Part shown: in pieces, positions 1 to 5,040 of the stretch
Numbering within the stretch: the stretch's first letter is position 1
Layout of the letters: the number at the start of each line of letters is the position of its first letter
From: an uncultured Ruminococcus sp.
GTDB lineage: Bacteria > Bacillota > Clostridia > Oscillospirales > Ruminococcaceae
DNA: 5,211 nt
Reading direction: 5' to 3'
Assembly (NCBI GenBank): GCA_945876155.1
Contig: CAMCMW010000150.1
Span: 1 to 5,211 of the forward strand
Made by a program: the position numbers and the translations under genes
The notes under the pieces: generated by a model
Database searches by the model: none
What the model saw: the letters and a program-made list of their open reading frames with translations, nothing else
What the model was told of the DNA's origin: nothing

Positions 1-844
1 TACTGTAAATGTAATAAACACTACCCGGGATTACTACGCTTGTTATGCTTGCACAGCCATAAAAAGCCTTAGACTCTAAAGTTGCAAGATTCTTCGGTAA
101 TTCTATGCCTTCTAAATTTGTACAATTTTTAAAAGCTTCAGATCCAATAGATGTAACGCTTTCAGGAATCGGTGCACTTGTTAAGCTTGTACAATCCATA
201 AAAGCTTCATATCCAATAGATGTAACGCCTTCAGGAAGTGTTACACTTTTTAAGTTTGTGCAACCCTCAAACGCATAAGGTGAAATATCAGTAAGTCCTT
301 CATGGATTGTTATGTTTGTCAGCCCTGTACAACCCTTAAAAGCTTCATAACCTAATGACTCTAAGCTTTCAGGCAATTCAGTTATACTTGTTAAGCTTGG
401 ACAATTGTTAAATGCAGCGTAACCAATTGAAGTAACACTGTCCGGTAATGTTACGCTGGTTAAGTTCACACAATTCTGAAAAGCATTACTTCCAATCAAC
501 TTAACACTCTCCGGAATTACTACGCTTGTTAAGTTTTCGTTTTCTTGATAAGACCAAAAACCTGATTTAAAAGCAGAATCGCCAATTTCCTTAACCTTCA
601 GTCCGTCAATTTTTTCCGGAATCTCAACCTCTGTTGCTTCGTCTTCGCAAGCAGTAATACGAACTAAATCATAAACCCCGTCTGAATTTTCGTCAACCTG
701 CTTATAGGAGAGATAATCTCCGTATTTCATTTCATCACTTGTAGTTTCAGCTACACCAGTCATAGAGCCGTACCCACCAGCACAAATACTTACAGTGCAT
801 ACCATAGCTGTGAGCAGACTTGCGATTTTCTTTCTTAACTTCAT
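1..844 (-). CDS. Secreted BspA-like leucine-rich-repeat protein (LRR_5), 3' end outside the window
   Basis: The visible 281 residues are the N-terminal part of the protein; the reading frame is still open at position 2. Residues 1-32 are a Sec signal peptide: a basic start (MKLRKK), a hydrophobic core around 8-22, and a possible cleavage after Ala32. Residues about 40-100 form a cap with a D-x-N-x-D-G stretch at 51-56 (DENSDG), reminiscent of a calcium loop but lacking the last acidic ligand. From residue 105 there are seven full repeats of about 23 residues of the pattern LTSVxIPExVTSIGxxAFxxCxx, then a partial eighth. This is the BspA/Treponema LRR_5 family, which forms curved surface proteins used in adhesion or as extensions of larger secreted proteins. 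The start is well supported: AAGGAGGA lies at 850-857, about 5 nt before the ATG. Substrate and any C-terminal anchor or dockerin are not visible. The family call is strong; the specific role is unknown. Confidence 0.92.
   Translation of the reverse strand, partial: MKLRKKIASLLTAMVCTVSICAGGYGSMTGVAETTSDEMKYGDYLSYKQVDENSDGVYDLVRITACEDEATEVEIPEKIDGLKVKEIGDSAFKSGFWSYQENENLTSVVIPESVKLIGSNAFQNCVNLTSVTLPDSVTSIGYAAFNNCPSLTSITELPESLESLGYEAFKGCTGLTNITIHEGLTDISPYAFEGCTNLKSVTLPEGVTSIGYEAFMDCTSLTSAPIPESVTSIGSEAFKNCTNLEGIELPKNLATLESKAFYGCASITSVVIPGSVYYIYS
120..257 (-). repeat. Near-identical tandem 69-bp units inside the LRR gene
   Basis: Positions 120-188 and 189-257 are consecutive 69-bp (23-codon) units that match at about 58 of 69 bases by my count. 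Differences cluster at both ends, and the middle (CCAATAGATGTAACGC) is identical. Other repeats in the gene are much more diverged in DNA, so these two probably arose by recent tandem duplication of one LRR unit, or were homogenised by recombination. Confidence 0.75.
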
Positions 845-874
845 ACAGTCCTCCTTAAAATTTTTCCAAAAACA

Positions 875-903
875 ATTTTATCACAAATTTATATCCGATT
901 CAA
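875..903 (-). promoter_or_regulatory. Sigma-A promoter of the LRR gene
   Basis: On the minus strand a -35 TTGAAT (898-903) and a -10 TAAAAT (875-880) are separated by exactly 17 bp. The -10 carries an upstream TGA, making it an extended -10. It lies 31-36 nt upstream of the LRR start codon, leaving room for the leader with the AAGGAGGA site. No competing promoter is seen closer to the gene. Confidence 0.75.
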
Positions 904-909
904 TAAAAT

Positions 910-942
910 TGCATAACTCTCCAAAAATCTGCATAACTCTCC
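910..942. promoter_or_regulatory. Pair of exact 13-bp direct repeats, candidate activator-binding site
   Basis: TGCATAACTCTCC occurs at 910-922 and again at 930-942, a period of 20 bp or about two helical turns. Read on the minus strand the units are GGAGAGTTATGCA, and the nearer one ends 6 bp before the -35 of the LRR promoter. Tandem direct repeats in this position are typical of response-regulator activators. The unit has only a loose resemblance to the LytTR box (AGTT core). The site also lies upstream of the divergent dus promoter, so it could act on either gene. The repeats are seen; the function is inferred. Confidence 0.5.
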
Positions 943-1002
943 GGCTGGTAGTACAGCATAAATTTTTTGTGTGTATTTTCCCTACCATTTTCCGCAGAAA
1001 TG

Positions 1003-1011
1003 TGATACAAT
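1003..1011 (+). promoter_or_regulatory. Extended -10 promoter of the dus-HD operon
   Basis: TGATACAAT gives an extended -10 (TG at 1003-1004, TACAAT at 1006-1011), 29 nt before the dus start. No good -35 lies at 16-18 bp spacing (983-988 reads TACCAT), so the extended element would carry recognition. The surrounding TGTGATA is shared with the LRR and Sel1 promoters in this window, which supports the call. Confidence 0.55.
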
Positions 1012-1040
1012 AGAGGTATAAAACAAAACGAGGTAAACTT

Positions 1041-2039
1041 ATGGAATATATCAGCATAGGAAACGTAAAAATCAAAAGGACTGCTGCCCTTGCCCCCATG
1101 GCGTCTGTTGCGGACAGGGCATACCGGACGCTGTGCCGGGAGTACGGTGCCTGCTACACGGTAAGCGAGCTTATTTCGGCGAAAGGTCTCTGCTACCAGG
1201 ACACCAAAACCGCCGGGCTTTGCACCGTGACCGGAAAAGAACGCCCAATGGCATTGCAGCTGTTCGGCAGTGAACCGGACTTTATCGGGAGGGCGGTTGA
1301 AAAGTGCATGACCTACAAGCCGGATATTCTTGACCTGAACATGGGCTGTCCTGTGCCGAAGGTGGTCAACAACAACTCCGGCAGTGCGCTTATGAGGGAT
1401 ATTCAGCTTGCGGCGTCACTGGTGAGGGCGGCGAAGAGGGCGTCTGACGTGCCGGTTACTGTCAAATTCCGCAAGGGGTGGAACGGTGAGAGCGTGAACG
1501 CAGTGGAGTTCGCACAGGCTATGGAGGACGCCGGCGCAGACGCATTGGCAGTCCACGGCAGAACCAGAGACCAGATGTACTCCGGCAAGGCGGACTGGGA
1601 TATTATAACCCAGGTGAAAAACGCCGTGTCAGTACCAGTTATCGGCAACGGCGACGTTACAACCTTAAACGACTGCCTTGCCATGTATGAGCAGACCGGC
1701 TGTGACCTTGTGATGATTGGGCGTGCCAGTTACGGCAACCCGTTTATTTTCCGGGAAATAGACAGTCATTTTGAGGGTACACCTTATACACCGCCAACCA
1801 TTGAGGAGCGAATGGAAGTCATGCTTTACCATATACGGCTGATACTGTCCCAGAAAGAGGACGGCAGTGAGCAGCGAGCCATGAAAGAGGCGAGAAAGCA
1901 CGCTTCCTGGTATATGAAAGGACTGTACGGTGCGGCGGCGTTCAGGGCGAAGTGCTACAGCCTTGAAACCTACGAGGACGCCCAGAGACTTGCGGAGGAG
2001 TTTCTGGAATTGCAGAAGTCGGCGAGTGAGGAGAGATGA
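1041..2039 (+). CDS. dusB: tRNA-dihydrouridine synthase, DusB type
   Basis: This FMN enzyme uses NADPH to reduce specific uridines in the D-loop of tRNA to dihydrouridine, in the cytoplasm. The 332 residues are full length for the family. The N-terminal TIM barrel starts with the FMN-contact motif APMASVAD (residues 18-25; the common form is APMAGVTD, so Ser replaces Gly). The signature LNMGCPVPKVV has the catalytic Cys103, which protonates the uracil. Further motifs are VKFRKGW (141-147) with the flavin-site Lys142, VHGRTRDQMYSG (171-182) with His172, and the phosphate-binding IGNGDV (201-206) and MIGRASYGNPFIF (225-237). The C-terminal helical tRNA-binding domain includes RKHASWYMKG (285-294). 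The start is supported by GAGGT at 1030-1034, 6 nt upstream. The stop overlaps the next gene by ATGA. The family is certain; the DusB subtype, and hence the exact uridine, is judged from motif style only. Confidence 0.93.
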   Translation: MEYISIGNVKIKRTAALAPMASVADRAYRTLCREYGACYTVSELISAKGLCYQDTKTAGLCTVTGKERPMALQLFGSEPDFIGRAVEKCMTYKPDILDLNMGCPVPKVVNNNSGSALMRDIQLAASLVRAAKRASDVPVTVKFRKGWNGESVNAVEFAQAMEDAGADALAVHGRTRDQMYSGKADWDIITQVKNAVSVPVIGNGDVTTLNDCLAMYEQTGCDLVMIGRASYGNPFIFREIDSHFEGTPYTPPTIEERMEVMLYHIRLILSQKEDGSEQRAMKEARKHASWYMKGLYGAAAFRAKCYSLETYEDAQRLAEEFLELQKSASEER

Positions 2040-2530
2040 AAATGATAAACAGTCTTATTTTGGAAATGATTTCGTATTTTAGCGGTGACCCAAAGCGGAT
2101 TCAGCATTTCACCAAGGTTCACGCCTTTGCCAGGCTCATTGGTGAAACTGAAAATCTGACAGCAAAACAGCTTTTCACCCTTGAAACTGCCGCCGTGGTT
2201 CACGATATCGGCATAAAAATCAGCGAGGAGAAGTACGGCAGCTGTACCGGCAGTCAGCAGGAGACGGAAGGTCCCCCGGAGGCTGAAAAAATGCTTGAAA
2301 AACTTGGGTTTGAGAGTGAGACGACAGAGCGTGTGTGCTGGCTTGTGGGTCATCATCACACCTATTCGGGCATTGACAGTCCGGAACACCAGATACTGGT
2401 CGAGGCGGATTTTCTTGTCAATCTTTATGAGGACGGGTGCAGCGAAAAGTCGGTGATTTCGGCGTATGAGAAGATTTTTAAAACTGAAACCGGGAAAAGG
2501 CTTTGCAGAACGATGTTCGGGATAAAATAA
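2036..2530 (+). CDS. Small HD-domain phosphohydrolase
   Basis: The 164-residue cytosolic protein consists essentially of one HD domain, a metal-dependent phosphohydrolase fold acting on nucleotides or other phosphoesters. Likely metal ligands are His28 (KVHAFARLIG), the His56-Asp57 pair in AAVVHDIGIK, His106-His108 (VGHHHTY), and Asp125 (EADFLVN). This matches the H...HD...H...D order, so the site looks intact. The substrate cannot be told from sequence. The ATG overlaps the dus stop codon (ATGA), which implies translational coupling and one transcript. AGGAG at 2029-2033 is only 2 nt from this ATG but 8 nt from an in-frame ATG at 2042, so the true start may be 2042, two codons later. The coupling to dus suggests a housekeeping role, perhaps in nucleotide clean-up, but this is a guess. 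Confidence 0.88.
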   Translation: MKMINSLILEMISYFSGDPKRIQHFTKVHAFARLIGETENLTAKQLFTLETAAVVHDIGIKISEEKYGSCTGSQQETEGPPEAEKMLEKLGFESETTERVCWLVGHHHTYSGIDSPEHQILVEADFLVNLYEDGCSEKSVISAYEKIFKTETGKRLCRTMFGIK

Positions 2531-2547
2531 GATATACTAACAAAAAC

Positions 2548-2580
2548 GGGGCGTTCTTTGGAACGTCCCATTTCATTTTA
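2548..2580. terminator. Bidirectional intrinsic terminator between convergent genes
   Basis: GGGGCGTTC (2548-2556) pairs with GAACGTCCC (2561-2569) around a 4-nt TTTG loop, with one G-T wobble. On the plus strand it is followed by ATTTCATTTT, a weak T-rich tract 17 nt past the HD gene stop. On the minus strand it is followed by GTTTTTG (below 2548), a better tract just after the Sel1 gene. It probably ends transcription from both sides. Confidence 0.75.
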
Positions 2581-3180
2581 AAAATATTCTTCAAGAATCA
2601 GACTTGCTTGTTCATGACCGCCTTTTTGAGCTTTTTCAAAATATTCCTTGGCAATTTTTTTATCAGCTGATACTCCAAGACCTTGAAGATAACAGCAGCC
2701 TAAATTAAATTGAGCATGAATATCTCCCTGTTCAGCAGCCTTTTGAAACCACCTTACTGCCTTTTCATAATTTTGTTCTGTTCCAACACCATTTGCATAA
2801 CTTTGTGCCAAATTATACTGTGCTTCAACGATACCCTGTTCAGCCGACTTTTCATACCACTTAACAGCATTTTCCATGCTTTGAACGGTTCCTTCCCCCT
2901 CTTCAAAACAAAGTGCAACTTCATATTGCGCATCCGCATTTCCGTTATCAGCAGCCTTCATATACCAGAAAAAAGCCTGTTCCATATTGGGTTCTGTTCC
3001 GCAACCGCTGGCATAGCAAAATCCTAATTCAAGCTGTGCCAATGTATTTCCTTGCTCGGCAGCGAGAGAAAACAACCGGAAAGCCTCTGAATAATCTCCA
3101 TTTTGATAATTCTGCACCGCAAAATCATACTGGATTTCCGCATCACTTTTTTCGGAAATTTCAAAAAAATCTTTTTCCAT
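2578..3180 (-). CDS. Sel1-repeat (TPR-like) protein
   Basis: The protein has 200 residues with the start chosen here. After an acidic N-terminus it has a short first unit (about 14-46) followed by four 36-residue Sel1 repeats at roughly 47-82, 83-118, 119-154 and 155-190. These have the pattern AQYxLAxxYxxGxGTxxNxEKAxxWxxKAAEQGx, ending in LEEYF. Sel1 repeats are paired helices that form a protein-binding solenoid. No signal peptide, membrane segment or catalytic domain is visible, so it is probably a cytosolic adaptor with unknown partner. The open frame extends upstream to 3243, but the ATG at 3180 is preferred: AGGAGGT lies 8 nt before it and the promoter sits at 3212-3240, so an upstream start would not be transcribed. 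It has its own promoter and terminator and is therefore monocistronic. Confidence 0.9.
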   Translation of the reverse strand: MEKDFFEISEKSDAEIQYDFAVQNYQNGDYSEAFRLFSLAAEQGNTLAQLELGFCYASGCGTEPNMEQAFFWYMKAADNGNADAQYEVALCFEEGEGTVQSMENAVKWYEKSAEQGIVEAQYNLAQSYANGVGTEQNYEKAVRWFQKAAEQGDIHAQFNLGCCYLQGLGVSADKKIAKEYFEKAQKGGHEQASLILEEYF

Positions 3181-3211
3181 TTTGCTGTACCTCCTAACAA
3201 AATATAATGAA

Positions 3212-3240
3212 ATTTTATCACATATTTCTTTACATGTCAA
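3212..3240 (-). promoter_or_regulatory. Near-consensus sigma-A promoter of the Sel1 gene
   Basis: On the minus strand a perfect -35 TTGACA (3235-3240) and a -10 TAAAAT (3212-3217) are separated by 17 bp, with an extended TGA before the -10. Transcription would begin around 3205, leaving a short leader with AGGAGGT. This is the strongest promoter in the window and it rules out the upstream in-frame start for the Sel1 gene. Confidence 0.85.
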
Positions 3241-3262
3241 CAAAACCCCAGAAATTCCTGGG
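3241..3262 (-). terminator. Intrinsic terminator of the flavin reductase transcript
   Basis: On the minus strand CCCAG (3258-3262) pairs with CTGGG (3247-3251) around a short AT-rich loop, followed by GTTTTGTT. It lies 7 nt after the flavin reductase stop codon. The stem is short (5 bp plus a possible wobble pair), so efficiency may be modest. The -35 of the Sel1 promoter begins one base downstream of this segment. Confidence 0.6.
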
Positions 3263-3269
3263 AATCATA

Positions 3270-3845
3270 TCATTTCTTATTTTTTTTCTTTTTGCGCACC
3301 GAAAAACCAAAATCCCCCAGCTTTCTGCCCAGTGCAAAATATTCGCCGTGGGAGTAGGCGGCAAGACCAGCCTGCTGAAGATTCAGCTTGCCCTTGCTGT
3401 CGATGTACCGTTCGTCGATGTCCGCACCGACAATTTCCGCCAGAAACATATCATGGCTGCCCAGCGGAATTATTTGCTTGACAACACATTCAAGGCTCAG
3501 CGGTGATTCCTCAATCAAGGGCGCACTGACTTTTTCTGCCGCAGCAGCATGAAATCCACAGCTTTTGAACTTGTCCACCTTAGCGCCGGTCTTAACGCCG
3601 CAGAAATCCGCCTTTTTGACAAGTGCGGAAGTGGTCAGATTGATGACAAATTCGCCGGACTCCTTTATAATGTTGTAGGAATACCGCTCCGGTCGAACCG
3701 AAATATAGGTCATGGGCGGCTTGGTGTTGCAGATTCCGGTCCAGCCGATGGTTATGATGTTTGGGTTTTCGAGCGTACCGCAGGACACCATTGCCGGGGG
3801 TACTGGGGAGAGAAGTGTTCCGCCGTTCCAGAATATTTTTGACAT
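3270..3845 (-). CDS. Flavin reductase-like FMN-binding split-barrel protein
   Basis: The 191-residue protein belongs to the flavin reductase-like/flavoredoxin family: small cytosolic FMN-binding split-barrel proteins that reduce flavin with NAD(P)H or pass electrons between redox partners. Visible family features are the N-terminal GGTLLSPVPPAMVSCG (8-23), NIITIGWTGICNTKPPMTYI (29-48) at the flavin site, the RPERYSYNII and GEFVINL strand-helix-strand (51-70), GSHDMFLAEIV (129-139), and the C-terminal GRKLGDFGFSV (173-183). The tail is strongly basic (RKKKKNKK). Length is typical. AAAGGA about 7 nt upstream supports the ATG. It is last in a probable minus-strand operon, 39 nt after the peptidase gene, and ends at a hairpin. 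Its start region (3814-3864) is repeated exactly at 4521-4571. Physiological electron donor and acceptor are unknown. Confidence 0.9.
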   Translation of the reverse strand: MSKIFWNGGTLLSPVPPAMVSCGTLENPNIITIGWTGICNTKPPMTYISVRPERYSYNIIKESGEFVINLTTSALVKKADFCGVKTGAKVDKFKSCGFHAAAAEKVSAPLIEESPLSLECVVKQIIPLGSHDMFLAEIVGADIDERYIDSKGKLNLQQAGLAAYSHGEYFALGRKLGDFGFSVRKKKKNKK

Positions 3846-3864
3846 GATTTTTCCTTTCGTGATT
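3814..3864. repeat. 51-bp direct repeat, copy A (start of flavin reductase gene)
   Basis: This stretch holds 19 nt upstream of the flavin reductase ATG, including AAAGGA, plus the first ten codons and part of the eleventh. It is identical over all 51 bases to 4521-4571, in the same orientation, with 656 bp between copies. Identity at silent codon positions and in non-coding DNA indicates a recent duplication or recombination rather than protein-level selection. Confidence 0.95.
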
Positions 3865-3884
3865 TTTGTTACTGTATTTATCTT

Positions 3885-4469
3885 TTATTTGTCAGGCATA
3901 TACCAATATGAATGCATTCCGCAAAGATATATTTTAGCACCCTTTGGCACTTGTTTCAAAGCATTAAATACATTCAGATAATCTCCAAATCCCATTCCTG
4001 TACAAGTAAGTCCGAATAAACCCAACCCGGTCAGTTTTGGAAAAAATAAAAAGATAATATAAGGAACAAAGCCAAAAATAATATTAGGACATAAACTCAT
4101 GAATATAAACCTGCTTTTACTCATGTCCTCTGTTCCAACAACAAACATTAACCCCTGACTTAAATTATTATACATATATACATCTTTTTTATAACAAAGT
4201 GCGTGCAGTATTTCGTGGGGCAATAAGGACAATACGGTACAAAGTCCACCGATTGCCATTCCAAACCAATTAGTGTAAATATATTCCTTTGAAAGCATCA
4301 GAAAAGGGATTACCAGTACAATCATTATCAGAATACAGCCAATATTACAAATTATTGATAATTTTTTCATATTTTCCGGTTCTTTAAAAGGAACAGCATT
4401 TTTATGATGTTCTCTATGAGGGAGTTTGCTTTCATCTCCGTCATATTTGCCTGCATAATGAAAAATCAA
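3885..4469 (-). CDS. DUF3267-family membrane zinc peptidase (HEILH)
   Basis: The 194-residue integral membrane protein has the zincin motif HEILH at 85-89 in the context LLPHEILHALCY. Two His ligands and the catalytic Glu86 are in place; a third ligand may be Asp163 in GMGFGDYLNVFNAL. The N-terminal HYAGKYDGDES...PHREHH...AVPFKEPE segment, the late GDYLNVFNAL and the end HSYWY match my memory of DUF3267 proteins from Clostridia. Hydrophobic segments lie near 37-59, 67-83, 120-143 and 145-160. The conserved N-terminus begins right at the TTG start, so the TTG is preferred over the ATG at 4370; AGGAG lies 9 nt upstream of it. The TTG overlaps the stop of a 28-codon ORF (TTGA), implying coupled translation. 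The gene is AT-rich compared with the flavin reductase gene and sits between two 51-bp repeats. The substrate is unknown. Confidence 0.85.
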   Translation of the reverse strand: MIFHYAGKYDGDESKLPHREHHKNAVPFKEPENMKKLSIICNIGCILIMIVLVIPFLMLSKEYIYTNWFGMAIGGLCTVLSLLPHEILHALCYKKDVYMYNNLSQGLMFVVGTEDMSKSRFIFMSLCPNIIFGFVPYIIFLFFPKLTGLGLFGLTCTGMGFGDYLNVFNALKQVPKGAKIYLCGMHSYWYMPDK

Positions 4470-4552
4470 AATAAAATTCTCCTCTCTGTGACAAATTTCA
4501 GTTCTGTATTCGGTTTTTCCAGTGTTCCGCCGTTCCAGAATATTTTTGACAT
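4466..4552 (-). CDS. 28-codon ORF: duplicated start of flavin reductase gene, coupled to the peptidase
   Basis: The predicted peptide starts MSKIFWNGGT, identical to the flavin reductase N-terminus in both protein and DNA, and then continues LEKPNTELKFVTERRILF to a TGA stop. It carries the same AAAGGA ribosome site. The stop overlaps the TTG start of the peptidase gene, so ribosomes finishing here could reinitiate on the peptidase. LEKPN also resembles LENPN at residues 25-29 of flavin reductase, as if codons between two GGNACNCT motifs had been deleted. It is either a remnant of a second flavin reductase copy or a leader peptide that drives peptidase translation. There is no evidence that the peptide itself has a function. 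Confidence 0.4.
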   Translation of the reverse strand: MSKIFWNGGTLEKPNTELKFVTERRILF

Positions 4553-4571
4553 GATTTTTCCTTTCGTGATT
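4521..4571. repeat. 51-bp direct repeat, copy B (upstream of peptidase gene)
   Basis: This copy is exactly identical to 3814-3864. It supplies the ribosome binding site and first ten codons of the 28-codon ORF. Identity stops at GATT on the upstream side (GATTA here, GATTT in copy A). Recombination between the copies would remove 707 bp containing the peptidase gene and rejoin an intact flavin reductase gene to the upstream promoter region. Confidence 0.95.
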
Positions 4572-4576
4572 ATTAT

Positions 4577-4585
4577 TTTATATCA
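4577..4585 (-). promoter_or_regulatory. Possible extended -10 for the peptidase/flavin reductase genes
   Basis: On the minus strand TGATATAAA (TATAAA at 4577-4582 with TG upstream) lies just after the DUF6678-like gene stop and about 25 nt before the 28-codon ORF. No convincing -35 lies at 16-18 bp. AT-rich DNA gives such matches by chance, and the genes may instead be read through from the promoter near 5015. Confidence 0.35.
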
Positions 4586-4589
4586 GAAT

Positions 4590-4997
4590 TTAGCGATATC
4601 CATAGATACAATAAAAACCATCTTTCTCTTCAAATGAAATATTATATCTTTCCAAGATTTCTTTAATTTTTTTACTCTCGTCAACTAATTCGGGGGCAAT
4701 CAATTTTCCACGATACTTTAAATAACGTGGGCGAATTTTTATCCATTCAATATTGATATAATACTCTTGTGTTGGAAAGTTTTCCCCTTCCCAATCTCCC
4801 CAATAATCAACATCCTTATTTTCAAACTCAGATTGAGTAACCTCTTCTTGTGTGAGATATTTAATATCAAATGGTGGTGGAAATGACATTTCATTTTTTA
4901 CTGCTGTTATTAACTCATTCCATTTTGTATTATTCATATAACTGCATAAATTACGTTCATTTACAATTCGTAATATCTTTTCTTTAACGTCATTCAC
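4590..4997 (-). CDS. DUF6678-like small acidic protein
   Basis: The protein has 135 residues with the GTG start chosen here. It is soluble, with no signal or membrane segment, and rich in Glu, Asp, Trp and Tyr. Recognisable blocks are YMNNTKWNELI (20-30), PPPFDIKYL (40-48), DYWGDWEGENF (64-74), IEWIKIRPRY (83-92), and a C-terminal helix with GFYCIYGYR (127-135). From memory this resembles DUF6678, a family of unknown function; such small acidic proteins often appear near immunity genes, but no toxin is seen here. The frame also allows a GTG at 5012, but that start lies between the TATAAT at 5015-5020 and the expected transcription start and has no ribosome site. The GTG at 4997 has GGTGA about 4 nt before it. 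It is probably the first gene of the minus-strand cluster. The gene is real with good confidence; the family name is tentative. Confidence 0.75.
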   Translation of the reverse strand: MNDVKEKILRIVNERNLCSYMNNTKWNELITAVKNEMSFPPPFDIKYLTQEEVTQSEFENKDVDYWGDWEGENFPTQEYYINIEWIKIRPRYLKYRGKLIAPELVDESKKIKEILERYNISFEEKDGFYCIYGYR

Positions 4998-5014
4998 ACT
5001 ATCACCACACACAA

Positions 5015-5020
5015 ATTATA
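5015..5020 (-). promoter_or_regulatory. Perfect -10 hexamer upstream of the DUF6678-like gene
   Basis: TATAAT on the minus strand lies 17 nt before the GTG at 4997. TTGAAA at 5034-5039 is only 13 bp away, too close for a normal -35, and nothing better is seen at 16-18 bp. If used, the transcript would begin near 5008, giving a very short leader. Confidence 0.45.
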
Positions 5021-5040
5021 ATACCACATACAATTTCAAC

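Noticed and set aside
1..600. Regularly spaced repeats that could suggest a CRISPR array
   Set aside because: The period is 69 bp, the repeats are imperfect, and the frame is open with LRR_5 residues conserved at protein level.
782..844. Lipoprotein signal at Cys21 of the LRR protein
   Set aside because: The residues before the Cys (VSI) do not fit a lipobox, which needs a small residue at -1; a normal Sec signal fits better.
795..1099. Short ORFs on both strands across the LRR/dus promoter region
   Set aside because: They overlap two divergent promoters and the starts of two real genes and have no ribosome sites.
1403..2389. Minus-strand ORFs of 78-139 codons opposite dus and the HD gene
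   Set aside because: They lie wholly or almost wholly antisense to well-supported genes, have no ribosome sites or recognisable domains, and arise from the codon bias of the plus-strand genes.
3181..3243. Upstream start at 3243 for the Sel1 protein
   Set aside because: The added 21 codons span the promoter's -35 and -10 and lack a ribosome site, whereas the ATG at 3180 has AGGAGGT 8 nt before it.
2710..3842. Plus-strand ORFs opposite the Sel1 and flavin reductase genes
   Set aside because: They are shadows of the minus-strand genes with low-complexity translations and no start signals. Those at 3182-3506 also cross a promoter and terminator.
4404..4637. Plus-strand 77-codon ORF whose end resembles another plus-strand ORF at 3712-3981
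   Set aside because: The resemblance is only the 51-bp DNA repeat read in the antisense direction; it is not evidence of a protein family.
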